From the NCBI GenBank assembly GCA_015179125.1, contig WHVA01000446.1, positions 1 through 64,000 on the forward strand: a stretch of DNA of 64,000 bases, in the 5' to 3' direction. The translations under genes and the position numbers were made by a program. The notes under the pieces are model-generated. The model saw nothing but the letters and a program-made list of their open reading frames with translations, had not been told where the DNA came from and did not search any database. Below, one piece after another: positions 32,964 to 42,735 of this stretch (positions are counted from its first letter, which is position 1; every line of letters starts with the position of its first letter). Source of the stretch: Gautieria morchelliformis. Its lineage: Eukaryota; Basidiomycota; Agaricomycetes; Gomphales; Gomphaceae.

Positions 32964-35900
32964 CTAGGGCGCGGAAATGGGGCCAGGCTTATTAGGATAT
33001 GACTTGTGAAAATCAGAGACGAGGTCAGAGGCGTGATCGAGTTCCGTGGCGGAAATCCATGAAGTTTCTTCGTCGGTGTTTTCATAGCCTGCCCACTTGA
33101 CTAGGTACTGGAGTTGGCAGCGGTATCGTCTGTCGAGCTTGGAGTTGAGAATGTCCGAGATTTCATATTCCGGTTCTCCGTCAATGACGACTGGCGGAGG
33201 CGGAGGTTGTTCTCGATTCGGAATTGTATTCGGAACTGCGGGTTCAAGCATGGAGACATGGAATACCGGATGTACTGCGCGCATATTGTCAGGAAGTCTG
33301 AGGGTGAAAGAACGACTGCCGGCCTTAGCGATGATCTCGTAAGGACCGAGGTATTTCTCAGAGAGTTTCTTCGAGGGGCGAGTCGTGCGGAAGTTTTCCG
33401 CTTTGACAAAGACTTTGTCGCCAATCTCGAATGCCGGTTGCGGAAGGCGTTTCCGATCGGCGGAAGTTTGGTATCTCTTCTGGGCAGCTGTAATGTTCTC
33501 TCGGAGGTGCTGGTGAAGGTCGTCAAGTTCCACAACGAAATCTCGGGCTCTTGCAGAGGCGAGGTCGCGTTCAGGGTGGATGGCGAGATTCGGGTGGTAG
33601 CCCTTGTTGGCGAAAAAGGGTGAAATTCCGGTGGTGGCGGAAGGCGCATTGTTGTAGGCAAATTCCGCGAGTGGAAGAAGGTCGGACCAATTGCTATGTT
33701 GGTAGTTGCAATAGACGCGGAGATACTGCTCAAGGGTCTGATTAGTACGTTCCGTTTGTCCGTCTCCTTCGGGATGATAACCGGAAGTGAAGTGGAGCTT
33801 CATGTCGAGAGCCTTTCTGAGGGTGCGGAAAAAGGATGACACGAATTCGGATCCACGGTCGGAAGTGACATGGGAAGGTATTCCGTGCTTGGAAAAGACG
33901 TGGAGCACAAAGAGCTGTGCGAGCTGGGCGGAAGTGATGGTGTCGTAAGTCGGAATAAAGATGGACTGCTTTGTGAGGCGGTCAATGATCACTAGAATGG
34001 TATCATAGCCGGATGACTTAGGAAGTTTCTCAATGAAATCCATGGATATCGAATTCCACGGTTGTTCCGGGATCGGAAGTTGCTTCAGGAGGCCGTAGGG
34101 TTTGTGACGTTGAGGCTTGGCTCGCATACAGGTGGTGCATGACTTGCAGTAGTCTTGGACCATCGTGCGGAGGAGAGGCCAAGTATAGGTGCGTCGGATT
34201 ATGTCGAGGGTTTTGTTCTGGCCTTGGTGTCCTGAGAGCAGATGATCGTGGCTTTGCTGGAGCACGCGAAGTCGTAGGTCGTTGGTGTCCGGAACGTAAA
34301 TCCGGGACTTGTACCGGAGAAATCCGTCGGAATCGAGGGACCATCCAGGACTGGTGGGGTCATCGAGGTGGGCTGCGGAGGTGGGGTCGGAACGGAGTGC
34401 GGAACGGATGTCGGAATGGAGAGACTCGGTGTCCATAATAATTGAGGCGCGGAGTAGCGGAAATTGCAATGCTGTGGCACGCAGGGACGATGCCAGTTGC
34501 TCAGTGGAGAATACTGGGCGGAAATTGTGCGGATTAACGCTGGCATAGTCGCTAGTTCCCTCTTTTGGGTAGACGTCCCAACGTCTGGTGAGCGCGTCGG
34601 GTTTTGCTCCGAGCTTTCCGGGGCGGAAACGGATTACCATGTTGAACTGTGAGAGATATTCAGACCAGCGGACTTGACGGCGAGTCAAAATCTTAGTGGT
34701 TGCAAAATACTCAAGGTTCTTATGATCCGTTACAACGTCGATGGGATAAGTTGGACCTTCGAGGTAGTGTCTCCAAATTTTGAAGGCTTCGAAAATCGCA
34801 AGTAGTTCCTTATCGTGGACGTCGTAGTTGAGTTCCGGGGCGGAAAAGGTGCGGGAATGAAAGGCGATCGGATGAATTTCTCCGTCGTCGGGTGAAATGA
34901 TGGAAAGAATGGCGGCTAGCGCGTAGTCAGAAGCGTCGGTTTCGAGTACAAGTTGGGCATCAGGAATCCAGAAACCGAGTATGGGAGCCGTGGTGAAGGC
35001 CGATTTGAGAGCTTCAAATGCGGAACGGCATTCCGGAGTGAAATTCCATGGGGCACCCTTCCTGGTGAGACGCGTGAGCGGAACAGTAATGTTGGAAAAA
35101 TTATAAATGAAACGCCGGTAAAAGTTGGCGAAGCCAAGGAAAGACTGCACATCCTTAACACGTCGGGGTTCCGGCCATTCTTGAATTGCCTTGACCTTGT
35201 CCTCTGCCATGGTAAGACCTGTTGGAGAGAGGATGTAGCCGAGGTATTCGACCGTGTCGCGATGCCATTCACATTTCTCTGCTTTTGCGTAGAGATGGTG
35301 TTTGCGTAGACGGCGGAGTACTTCGCGGACATGTTCCCGATGTTTTTCCGGTGTGTCGGAATAGATGAGGATGTCGTCAATGTAGACTAGGACGCATACG
35401 TCGAGGAGGTCGGAAAATACGTCGTTCATGAATCGCTGAAAAGCGGCGGGAGCGTTGGTTAGACCAAAAGGCATGACAGTCCACTCAAAAGCACCGTAGC
35501 GGGTGCGGAAGGTGGTTTTCCACTCGTCACCTTCCCGGATGCGGACAAGGTGATAAGCGTGCCGGAGGTCAATTTTGGTGTAGATCTTCGCCCTGCGGGG
35601 AGTGTCGAGTAAGTCGGAAATGCGCGGAAGCGGATATTTGTCCTTTTTAGTGAGGGCATTGAGTCCGCGGAAATCGACGCAAAGGCGGAGAGATCCATCC
35701 TTCTTCTTGACGAAGAGGATCGGAGCGCCGTGCGGAGACAGCGAAGGGCGGATAAAGCCCATGTTGAGATGTTCATCGACGAACTCTCGGAGAGTTAGGA
35801 GTTCACTTTGCGAAAGGGAGTAGATCGGTCCAAGGGGCGGAGATGCTCCTTCTTCCAAATCTATCTTCAGGTCGTAAGGTCGATGTTCAGCTGGTTTATC

Positions 35901-36377
35901 GGCTTTGGCCTTGTTGAACACATCCGGGAAGTCACGATATTCTTCCGGAACTGAGCTCATGTCGACCGGAGCGGAAGTCGAGGCGGAACGAGCCTTGACT
36001 GAAGCCGAATCGGAGAGGTGAAGCTGGAAAACGGTCGTATCATCTTGCCGTTGCAATACGCGGAAAGCGGTGGCGGAAACGAGCGCAATTCGAGGAGCTT
36101 CGAGGGACGGAGGTGCTAAAGCGGGACCGGAGTGCGGAACTGAATCCACGAGCGGAGATGCAGAAGAGGCCTGAGCCATCTTTGCGGACGACGTCGGAAT
36201 AGACGGAAGTTGATCCGGGGTACGGAACTGTATTTGACCCAATGCCCAGTTAATCGACGGATTATATCGGGTGAGCCAATTGTGTCCTAGTACAACGGAA
36301 CAGCTAGCATCTAGCGGAGTAACGTAAAACGTAACTTCATGGTTGTCCCCAGTAGCGAAACGGATAGACAGATCCAC
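32964..36377 (-). CDS. Pol: RT, RNase H, integrase, chromodomain (family-2 gypsy)
   Basis: 1137 codons uninterrupted. In order: the end of protease (VVLGHNWLTRYNP), RT ([48 protein letters not shown]), RNase H (LETDASDYALAAILS), integrase zinc region (HDHLLSGHQGQNKTL ... CKSCTTC), integrase core (SMDFIEKLPKSSGYDTILVI, VTSDRGSEFVSSFF, GDGQTERTNQTLEQYL), and a C-terminal chromodomain (EYEISDILNSKLDRRYRCQL, then YLVKWAGY). All catalytic residues are present. This is the Tf1/sushi-like chromovirus arrangement common in basidiomycetes. The DSG of protease lies just upstream in another frame (36496-36434). Translation as a Gag-Pro-Pol fusion would need the frame changes noted separately. Confidence 0.93.
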   Translation of the reverse strand: MDLSIRFATGDNHEVTFYVTPLDASCSVVLGHNWLTRYNPSINWALGQIQFRTPDQLPSIPTSSAKMAQASSASPLVDSVPHSGPALAPPSLEAPRIALVSATAFRVLQRQDDTTVFQLHLSDSASVKARSASTSAPVDMSSVPEEYRDFPDVFNKAKADKPAEHRPYDLKIDLEEGASPPLGPIYSLSQSELLTLREFVDEHLNMGFIRPSLSPHGAPILFVKKKDGSLRLCVDFRGLNALTKKDKYPLPRISDLLDTPRRAKIYTKIDLRHAYHLVRIREGDEWKTTFRTRYGAFEWTVMPFGLTNAPAAFQRFMNDVFSDLLDVCVLVYIDDILIYSDTPEKHREHVREVLRRLRKHHLYAKAEKCEWHRDTVEYLGYILSPTGLTMAEDKVKAIQEWPEPRRVKDVQSFLGFANFYRRFIYNFSNITVPLTRLTRKGAPWNFTPECRSAFEALKSAFTTAPILGFWIPDAQLVLETDASDYALAAILSIISPDDGEIHPIAFHSRTFSAPELNYDVHDKELLAIFEAFKIWRHYLEGPTYPIDVVTDHKNLEYFATTKILTRRQVRWSEYLSQFNMVIRFRPGKLGAKPDALTRRWDVYPKEGTSDYASVNPHNFRPVFSTEQLASSLRATALQFPLLRASIIMDTESLHSDIRSALRSDPTSAAHLDDPTSPGWSLDSDGFLRYKSRIYVPDTNDLRLRVLQQSHDHLLSGHQGQNKTLDIIRRTYTWPLLRTMVQDYCKSCTTCMRAKPQRHKPYGLLKQLPIPEQPWNSISMDFIEKLPKSSGYDTILVIIDRLTKQSIFIPTYDTITSAQLAQLFVLHVFSKHGIPSHVTSDRGSEFVSSFFRTLRKALDMKLHFTSGYHPEGDGQTERTNQTLEQYLRVYCNYQHSNWSDLLPLAEFAYNNAPSATTGISPFFANKGYHPNLAIHPERDLASARARDFVVELDDLHQHLRENITAAQKRYQTSADRKRLPQPAFEIGDKVFVKAENFRTTRPSKKLSEKYLGPYEIIAKAGSRSFTLRLPDNMRAVHPVFHVSMLEPAVPNTIPNREQPPPPPVVIDGEPEYEISDILNSKLDRRYRCQLQYLVKWAGYENTDEETSWISATELDHASDLVSDFHKSYPNKPGPISAP

Positions 36378-36433
36378 AACTTGGGAAATTCCCGTGTTGG
36401 AAGACCCGTCGAAAAGGCGGAGCGGAATAGCGG

Positions 36434-36651
36434 AAGTTTATGTTTCAAAACAAAGTCGGAATCGAGGAAACAATGAGTCGAACCGGAGTCGACCAATGCT
36501 GTAAACGGGGGTGCGGAAATGGTGTCGGAAGTGAGCGGAACAGAGAGAGAGTCGGAGGACGAAAGAGCGGATGCGTTGAGTTTAACCTCGTTTGTCGCAC
36601 GAATGGGGTCAACACAGCCCTCAGCTCGTGCGGAGGCCGGAGGACTGCTGA
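36434..36651 (-). pseudogene. Protease N-terminal part, 1-nt frame break before pol
   Basis: After the gag stop, the -1 frame reads AEGCVDPIRATNEVKLNASA and on to FTALVDSGSTHCFLDSDFVL, a retropepsin active site. Near 36433 (read CTATTCCGCTCC) one base seems to be missing, and the continuation PLRLFDGSSNTGISQVVDLS is in the pol frame. In a relative without this deletion protease and pol would be one frame. It may be a genuine disabling mutation or a sequencing error in this otherwise young copy. Confidence 0.7.
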
Positions 36652-38082
36652 CTATTTTTTTGAATCCGCAGCGGGAACCGCTTCGGATTTCTCTTCCGTC
36701 TTTGCTGCGCGGCCCTTGGCCTTAGCAGCGGAGGCGGAAGCGCGAGTGCAGTCGCGAGCGACGTGGCCTCCTTTGCCGCAGAAGAGGCAAAGGTTGTTGT
36801 CCATGCGACGCTGGTGTTCTACAGGGGTTAGTTTTCCGTCCTTTCCAAGTTTGTCGGAAAGATCCGGGGTGCTCTTCCGGGCGTTGGTGTTAGAACCAGA
36901 GGCCTGGTTGTTCCGAGGGGTGTTGTTGTTGTTCCGGTTGCCGGAATTGGATCCGGAACTGTTGTTGCTGTTGTTGTTTCCGGAGTTGGTGTTTCCGGAA
37001 TTAGTCTTCTTCTTGTCTTTATCAGACTTCTTGTCGGAAGACTTGTCGTTCTTGCTCTGGGTGGAAGTTTCGCGAGCGATCTCGGAATGTCTTTCCCAGT
37101 AGCGTGAATCGATGGACTGAGCGAGGTTGCGGAGGTCGGTAAGGGTGGCGGGTTTTCCGACGCGGGCAATTTCATCCTTGATGCGGGATGGCAAGCCCAT
37201 ATAAAACTGGCGTCGGAGTGCGGCTTCTCCCCATTGGACTCGAGGAGCGAGCTGCTGAAACGTGACGATATATTTAGCTATCTTATGAGTGTCTTTCATG
37301 CGAAGCTTATCGAGTTCATTTTCCGCATCGGCTTCCATATCAAATGGTCCGAAGTTGCTGCGTAGTTCGGAAATGAAATTGGGGTAATCGTCGGCCCAGT
37401 CGACGAGAGCGAACGGATCCATGAGGGCGGGCTCGAAGTAGTCGAGAGCCGTGCCTCGGAGATAGGAAAGGGCATAATTGACCTTTCGTTCGTCGTCGGG
37501 AAAGGCGTCGGGACGATCACGGAAGTTGAGTTGAAGCTGGACCAGAAATGGCTGGAGCTTCTTGGGGTCGGAACCGTCGAACTGATCTGGTTCGCGGACC
37601 TTAGTCTTGGGTCGTGGTGGTGCTTGGGCCGGGCGCTGGAGTTGTCCGGCTAGCATGGCGATGGCTTGTGCAAGATCCGGAACTGGCGCGGGCGGAACTG
37701 GGTTGGCGGGAATCTGAGGTGGAATTGGAGGTGGAGGACCGCCGGGAGGACCGCCTGGGGGACCGCCGGGTGGGCTGCCATGAGGGCCGCCTGGAGGTGG
37801 TCCTGGTGGAGGTGGTGGTGGTGGAGCTGGGCGTCGGAATGACGCTGCTGTTTGTTCGCCGCTGCTACTCGTCGAATTCCCGTCGTAGTCGGGATTGTCG
37901 TCGGGATTAGCGTCGGGAACTTCTTCGAATCGTTGCGGAAAAGCATCGGAAAGCTCATCGTCGGCACGAGAGCTGCTGGAGGGTTCCGCGTGCCTTGGTG
38001 CTGCGGATCTAAGATTGCCAAAATAAGAGAGAGCTTCGACAGCTCCTGCTCGAGCTGAAGTAGCTGTGGTACGAGGAGGCAT
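36652..38082 (-). CDS. Gag (family-2 gypsy)
   Basis: 476 codons. The start ATG 38082 is 33 nt after the 5' LTR. A Pro/Gly-rich N-terminal third (polyproline near residues 83-120) precedes a retrotransposon gag domain (about 160-300: FRDRPDAFPDDERKVNYALS, DYFEPALMDPFALVDWADDY). Then comes an Asn/Ser/Gly-rich low-complexity linker (GNTNSGNNNSNNSSGSNSGN) and a CCHC knuckle CLFCGKGGHVARDC. It packages the element RNA into virus-like particles. The stop codon TAG follows directly on seven A's, a -1 slippery site. Confidence 0.93.
   Translation of the reverse strand: MPPRTTATSARAGAVEALSYFGNLRSAAPRHAEPSSSSRADDELSDAFPQRFEEVPDANPDDNPDYDGNSTSSSGEQTAASFRRPAPPPPPPPGPPPGGPHGSPPGGPPGGPPGGPPPPIPPQIPANPVPPAPVPDLAQAIAMLAGQLQRPAQAPPRPKTKVREPDQFDGSDPKKLQPFLVQLQLNFRDRPDAFPDDERKVNYALSYLRGTALDYFEPALMDPFALVDWADDYPNFISELRSNFGPFDMEADAENELDKLRMKDTHKIAKYIVTFQQLAPRVQWGEAALRRQFYMGLPSRIKDEIARVGKPATLTDLRNLAQSIDSRYWERHSEIARETSTQSKNDKSSDKKSDKDKKKTNSGNTNSGNNNSNNSSGSNSGNRNNNNTPRNNQASGSNTNARKSTPDLSDKLGKDGKLTPVEHQRRMDNNLCLFCGKGGHVARDCTRASASAAKAKGRAAKTEEKSEAVPAADSKK
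36655..36661 (-). promoter_or_regulatory. -1 ribosomal frameshift site between gag and protease
   Basis: On minus, the gag frame ends TCA AAA AAA TAG; the heptamer A AAA AAA is a canonical X XXY YYZ slippery sequence. A one-base backward slip reads ATA GTC AGC AGT into the protease frame. Immediately downstream GTCAGCAGTCCTC can pair, with internal bulges, with GAGGGCTGTGTTGAC, giving a possible stimulatory stem-loop about 3 nt from the heptamer. Confidence 0.65.
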
Positions 38083-38115
38083 AGTGATAGTTATCGGGTG
38101 GGAATCAGATAATAC

Positions 38116-38796
38116 TGTTACGTATCGAGATTTCCACTAAGTCGGAACTGGAAAGGACAGCGGCTTCAACTTATAGGTTGCGCCCCCAATGAACTATCGT
38201 CCTAGGTATTTCGGAAATGAGTCGGAAGTCGGAAAGTACTGAACCAAAGGTTTGGTCGGAACTTGTGTCGGAACTGAGGCGGAAAGCGGAAGACGGAGAG
38301 ACTGAGATCTTGCTAGACTCGCTGTGCTAAGAACAGGAGATAGAGCGAAGGAAATCAAGTATCGAAGGTGATTATCTGATTGCAGAATAACAGACATACA
38401 TGAGGGGGTTTTATACAAAGCGCAGAGCAACAAGTAATGGTGTTGTACTAAACAAATTCCGGAGGAAGCGGAAGTCGAGTACAATGTGTGGGAACTAACT
38501 AATTGGGAACAATGGGACTACAAGGGGGGTTCAGGGTAAGGTAGAACAATGGCAAAGAACAAGGGGTCGGGAAAACATATCTGACAACGAACTACAAGGG
38601 TGACCGGATGTGTGGTTTTGATGGATGGCGAGGTGGGTCCGGTGGGTCCGAGTAATAGAGTCGAAAGAACAAGGGAAATGTACAAGGGGCGGAATGTCGG
38701 AAATGTCGGAGGGGCGGAACGTGTGGCGGAACTATTGGAGAGGCGGAATGTATGGCGGAACTGAGGGTCGGAAGTCGGAAATGAACGGTCGTAACA
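38116..38796 (-). repeat. 5' LTR of the family-2 gypsy element
   Basis: 681-bp partner of 30809-31489, with one difference seen. The sequence directly inboard (GTATTATCTGATTCCC on minus) should hold the primer site, but no tRNA match is obvious; chromoviruses of this type may self-prime. Confidence 0.93.
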
Positions 38797-39279
38797 GGTC
38801 CGAGAGACGCGGTCCATTCTTGCACCATAGGAACAGTGGCGAGCGGCGAGAGCATGTCTAAAAAAGATATTTCTGTCCATCGGCTCAAGCCCTCACAACT
38901 GCAACGTTCTCGCTGGGATAGAGCTCATTTAGTGTCTTGATAATTCAAGCTCTTGGCTGGTTCGATTTTATTTGCTCGCGAAGGTGTTAGATAAAATCAA
39001 CGAAAGTGACAAGCTGTTCAAAGCTGGCAGCTTCAAGGAGACCAAGATTTTCTACACTAAGCAGTGAAAATAGGTTTGACATATCACTAGAGTAGATATA
39101 TACAAACAGCGGAGCGATTCGTGCCACTGTAAGCTTAGTAGTGTGCTCGTTGTGGCCGTATGTAACGTTGTGGGCCTTAGGCCCACAGTCAACTATATTA
39201 CTTAACGGATTCTAGGGTTTGTCCATGGACGTGTCCGCGGACCGGCGCTCCCCATGGCTGGGGCGTTCTGCACAAATCC
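38797..39279. other. No recognisable gene
   Basis: Host-like sequence between the gypsy element and the LINE. A perfect 7-bp hairpin GTGGGCCTTAGGCCCAC lies at 39170-39186. No coherent frame. Confidence 0.4.
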
Positions 39280-42200
39280 TTTTTTTTTTTTTTTTTTTTA
39301 ATCATTTTATTCGACCGCAGGTAAACCTATAATGGTCGCTGAGCACATTGTACCTACTAAGGGGCGTGCCTTCCTCCTCGCTCCCTGAGGCTCCCACCCG
39401 CTGCGTTCTCGAGTGGGCGGTGGCACCGGCGACAGACCTTCTCCCCCGCCGGCCCGACTCCCTCGGAGTCGTTTACCGCCCCCCTCTGTTGTGAGACAAG
39501 GTACTCCCACTCTCCGCTTGGTTATTTCGACCCATGCTATTGGTCTGTCATGCTAAGTGCTCGGCCGCCGAAGCGGGCCTGCACGACATGTGGGAGCACC
39601 ACAGCCATAAGAATAAGAGAGAAAAGGTCCGGTGTATGTTGCTGCGCCGTGTTGCCTTGACATTTGATCCCGATCCTGATCCCGCATTCCTTGCTACGTC
39701 GAGTCTTATCACGTCGTCGCTCGAGCTGGGTGAGTTGGTGTATCAGCAGGTGTGGTGCTGTCTTGTTGTCCTTGCTGGTCGTGACTGTGATCATGGCCGC
39801 CGGTCCTGTCTGTGAGTGTGTGACCTCATCACTTGATAGGCATGCGAGGGGTAACGTCACCGAAAGTACCCTCCAGCCACTTTGTCTCTGCCACGTATGA
39901 TAGGAGTGCTGTTAATCCCTTGGTGCTCCCTAGGAGCACCTTCGCCGACTTGGATCTGCGTCCCAATTTTTGGCGAAGTTTGTGCCTGGCGTGCTCGTGA
40001 GTGCGGCAGTCGAACAGGAAGTGATGCACTGTTTCATCGGCCGATGTGCACGCCGGGCATAGAGGCGACGCAGCCCTCTTGATCCTGTGGAGGTGGCTGT
40101 TGAGGGGGATGTGACTCGTCCGCAGTTGCATTATCAGGCTTGTTTGAGCCCTGGTGAAGCCAGTTACCAATTCGTAGTAGCTCTTGGAAGGGAGACCCCC
40201 ATCTATCTTTTCCATCCTGGCAAAACGTGGCGAAGCCATCCACTGCCTTCGCCATTCCTGTCTCTGATCTGCGCGAAAGCACTGTCGTGCAGCAGCAACA
40301 CTGCGTGGCAACTGTTCTGATGTTAGGAAGGCTGGGAGCTCACTTTGCGGGCTGCTTTCCCCTTTGGCCGCTCTTCTCGCTTCTGTGTCCGCCGCTTCGT
40401 TCCCTTCCACATCGTCGTGTCCAGAGATCCACGTTATCTTGAGCTTGACTCTGCGCCTTCTCGTTGGCCTAGCTACCCTGTTAGCCATGTCGTTGGCACG
40501 CTCTAAGATGTGTTGGGCTGGCCTGGGCCATACGTGGCTGATGGATTGTATGATGGCCTGGTTGTCCAGCAGGACCGTCGCCTCCTTGACCCCTTTCTTC
40601 CTTGACAGGAGTTCCAGGGCCAGCACAACGCCAATCGCTCCTGCCTCGCATGTCGTATGGTCAGCTAGCGAGCCCAAGTGATATCTCACCGCTCTGGCCC
40701 TCTGTCCTCCCTTGTATAGGACCGCTGCGGCTCCTGCTCCCTGCTCTAGACCGGACCCATCTGTGTAGACCTTGGCATCCGCAGCGTCGTTCATGTCGTC
40801 CTCCTTGGACTCCTCCCTGGTGGGTGCGATCTCTGTGGTAAACAGTTGGGCTGTCTCGGGCGGCTGCAGGGCCGGCTCGATCTTCTCGTAGGTGTCCGGT
40901 GTGAGGTGGAAGGCGTGGAGAAGCTGGTGCAGTGGGGAGGGGTGTCGTTTGACGAGGCGCCTGGCGCACGTGCGTGCCGGCCGGTGTAGCGGGTGGGTCT
41001 TCGGTAGGGTGACGAGTCGGAGGGCCGCCCGGTAGCACACTTCTCGCATCAGCAGTTCGATGGGCAGGATATTGGCATGGGCTTCCAGGACATCCGTTGC
41101 TGTGGTCCTCATCGGGCCAGTGATTGCCATAGTAGCTATCCTCTGTACCGAAGTTAGTTTTCTCGCCACTCCTACTGACCCTTTGGCCTTTTTTCCGTCC
41201 TCCTGTCTCCTCACCGGGGTGAACCAAACGTCTGCGGCATATGTAAACTTGGGGATGGCTACTGCTCGGTACAACTGTCTCATGAGATCAGCGCGCACCC
41301 CTGTTGACGGCTTAGACAGCCTGCGGAAAAGTAGGGTCCACTTAACGGCTTTAGCCACTGCTTTCTCCACTTGTATGTTCCATCTCAGCTCCTCATCCAG
41401 GAAAACGTCTAGGAACTTGTGGGGCTTCGCCGGCTCGATTTCCGTGTCTTCATAAAGGAAGCTGGGCCTTGCCAGCGGCCTTGTCTTCCCTGCGCGTGCT
41501 GGATCCGGTACCCTCTTCCTCGAGAAGCAGACCACCGCGAACTTCGTCTTCTCAAATCTCGAGTTGTGGGTGATTGTCCACTCCTTCGCACCCCCTGGCT
41601 TCAGTAGCATCTCCCTGAGGCTGTCGTAAGCCTCCTCGTAAGTGTCCCCTTCCGCATATAGATTTGTGTCGTCCACGAAGGCAACTGCGGCCTGTCCTTT
41701 CCTGTCTGGAATGTCCAGGAGGTCAGCATTGTAGTACAGATAGAGTATCATAGATAACGGGTCCCCCTGCCCTATGCCATTATCTATCTCCACCCAGTCG
41801 GATGTGTAGTCATCAAATCGTAGCTTCGTGCGCCTGTTTGCCAGCATCCTTTCTATGAATAGGACATACTCTTCCGGGACCCGCCGCTTGCGCATGTTAT
41901 GCAGGAGCCGGTCCGTGACTGCGTTTGGGAAAGCGCCCTCTATATCTAGGAACAACATTACCGCTACCTTTTTCCGTCGCCAGGCCCCTTTGATTCTGTT
42001 GACTACCAAGTGCAGGGAGTCTGTTGTGGTGCGCCCAGGCCTCCCCCCGAAGTGGTTCGCGGGTAGCAGACGGTGTTTCTCTGTCATGTACACCAGGTCT
42101 TCTGACACTATTGCTGTCAACAGTTTGCCAATGGTGTTGAGAAGCGCTATTGGTCGGTAGGCCTTAGGCACGTCGTAGCTGGCCTTGCCTGGCTTCCGGA

Positions 42201-42735
42201 GGACGATCGTAATCCATGTCCTCCAGTTATCGCTGTATGTTTGCAGTGCGAAAGTGGCACGGAAGATGTAGAGAAGGTACTCAGCGATCAGGTCCACCGA
42301 CTCTTTCAATACAACGTTTGGGATGCCATCATCGCCTGGGGCCTTGTGGGGCTTGAGCCTGGCTATTTGCCTCCTGATCTGCTCCTCATGCAACTGAAAT
42401 CCGCGTGCGACCCTTTTCGGGTAACGGTAGTGCGGCGGGACCTGCGTCTCCTGGGGTTTCAGCGGGAAGAAGGTGTCGGCCAGGAGCTTGCTCTTTTCCA
42501 TGTTCGTCTCGGCCGACCACTCCGCCCCGTCCATGCTGCTGCCTCTCAGTGTCGGCACCCTGGACTTTCCGCCGTCCGACGCAGGGTTGGATAGGTACCT
42601 GTTCGCCGACCATAGCATGTGATCGTAGATGTCCTCCAGGTAGTCCGCCCAATGCTGTGCCTTGGCTCTTTTTATCGCCTCTCCGTATTCGATGCTGATT
42701 CTGCAATGTTCCTGGTGGGAGGGGTGGTCAGCAAT
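39280..42735 (-). mobile_element. 5'-truncated LINE (non-LTR retrotransposon)
   Basis: On minus, the element ends in a 20-base poly(A) (39280-39299 as T's on plus) preceded by GCGGTCGAATAAAATGATT, shared with the LINE tail at 61.3 kb. The coding part lacks the endonuclease domain and starts in the linker before RT. The left boundary on plus, about 42735, joins directly to the gag zinc-knuckle of gypsy copy 3. No clear target duplication was found. Confidence 0.9.
39829..42735 (-). CDS. LINE ORF2 fragment: RT, RNase H, zinc knuckle
   Basis: About 968 codons without a stop. RT motifs: LKPHKAPGDDGIPNVVLK, YRPIALLNTIGKLLTAIVS, LFLDIEGAFPNA, GIGQGDPLSMILYLYYNADL and the catalytic AFVDDTNLYAEG. 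A C-terminal RNase H follows with AKVYTDGSG, the Glu of TTCEAGAIGVVLALELL, LLDNQAIIQSI and ISGHDDVEGNEAADTEA. Last is a Cys/His motif CPACTSADETVHHFLFDC. RNase H after RT fits the Tad/I-like groups known from fungi. The missing N-terminal endonuclease makes this copy unable to nick DNA itself. The open frame suggests recent insertion. Confidence 0.9.
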   Translation of the reverse strand: MADHPSHQEHCRISIEYGEAIKRAKAQHWADYLEDIYDHMLWSANRYLSNPASDGGKSRVPTLRGSSMDGAEWSAETNMEKSKLLADTFFPLKPQETQVPPHYRYPKRVARGFQLHEEQIRRQIARLKPHKAPGDDGIPNVVLKESVDLIAEYLLYIFRATFALQTYSDNWRTWITIVLRKPGKASYDVPKAYRPIALLNTIGKLLTAIVSEDLVYMTEKHRLLPANHFGGRPGRTTTDSLHLVVNRIKGAWRRKKVAVMLFLDIEGAFPNAVTDRLLHNMRKRRVPEEYVLFIERMLANRRTKLRFDDYTSDWVEIDNGIGQGDPLSMILYLYYNADLLDIPDRKGQAAVAFVDDTNLYAEGDTYEEAYDSLREMLLKPGGAKEWTITHNSRFEKTKFAVVCFSRKRVPDPARAGKTRPLARPSFLYEDTEIEPAKPHKFLDVFLDEELRWNIQVEKAVAKAVKWTLLFRRLSKPSTGVRADLMRQLYRAVAIPKFTYAADVWFTPVRRQEDGKKAKGSVGVARKLTSVQRIATMAITGPMRTTATDVLEAHANILPIELLMREVCYRAALRLVTLPKTHPLHRPARTCARRLVKRHPSPLHQLLHAFHLTPDTYEKIEPALQPPETAQLFTTEIAPTREESKEDDMNDAADAKVYTDGSGLEQGAGAAAVLYKGGQRARAVRYHLGSLADHTTCEAGAIGVVLALELLSRKKGVKEATVLLDNQAIIQSISHVWPRPAQHILERANDMANRVARPTRRRRVKLKITWISGHDDVEGNEAADTEARRAAKGESSPQSELPAFLTSEQLPRSVAAARQCFRADQRQEWRRQWMASPRFARMEKIDGGLPSKSYYELVTGFTRAQTSLIMQLRTSHIPLNSHLHRIKRAASPLCPACTSADETVHHFLFDCRTHEHARHKLRQKLGRRSKSAKVLLGSTKGLTALLSYVAETKWLEGTFGDVTPRMPIK

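Larger units (their letters stand above)
30809..38796 (-). mobile_element. Young chromodomain Ty3/gypsy element with an antisense accessory ORF (family 2)
   Basis: The 7988-bp element has 681-bp LTRs (30809-31489 and 38116-38796) that I found to differ at one position (T/C near 30853 versus 38160), and a perfect 5-bp duplication GGTCC. On minus: gag (38082-36652), protease by frame change, then an uninterrupted 1137-codon RT-RNase H-integrase-chromodomain frame (36377-32964). On plus, between the end of pol and the 3' LTR, is a 406-codon accessory ORF. The word CGGAA is extraordinarily frequent across the element. Apart from one apparent 1-base deletion in protease it looks competent. Confidence 0.95.

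Noticed and set aside
39100..39300. Possible tRNA or small RNA gene near the 39170 hairpin
   Set aside because: Only a 7-bp stem is visible; no cloverleaf, A/B boxes or terminator pattern could be made out.
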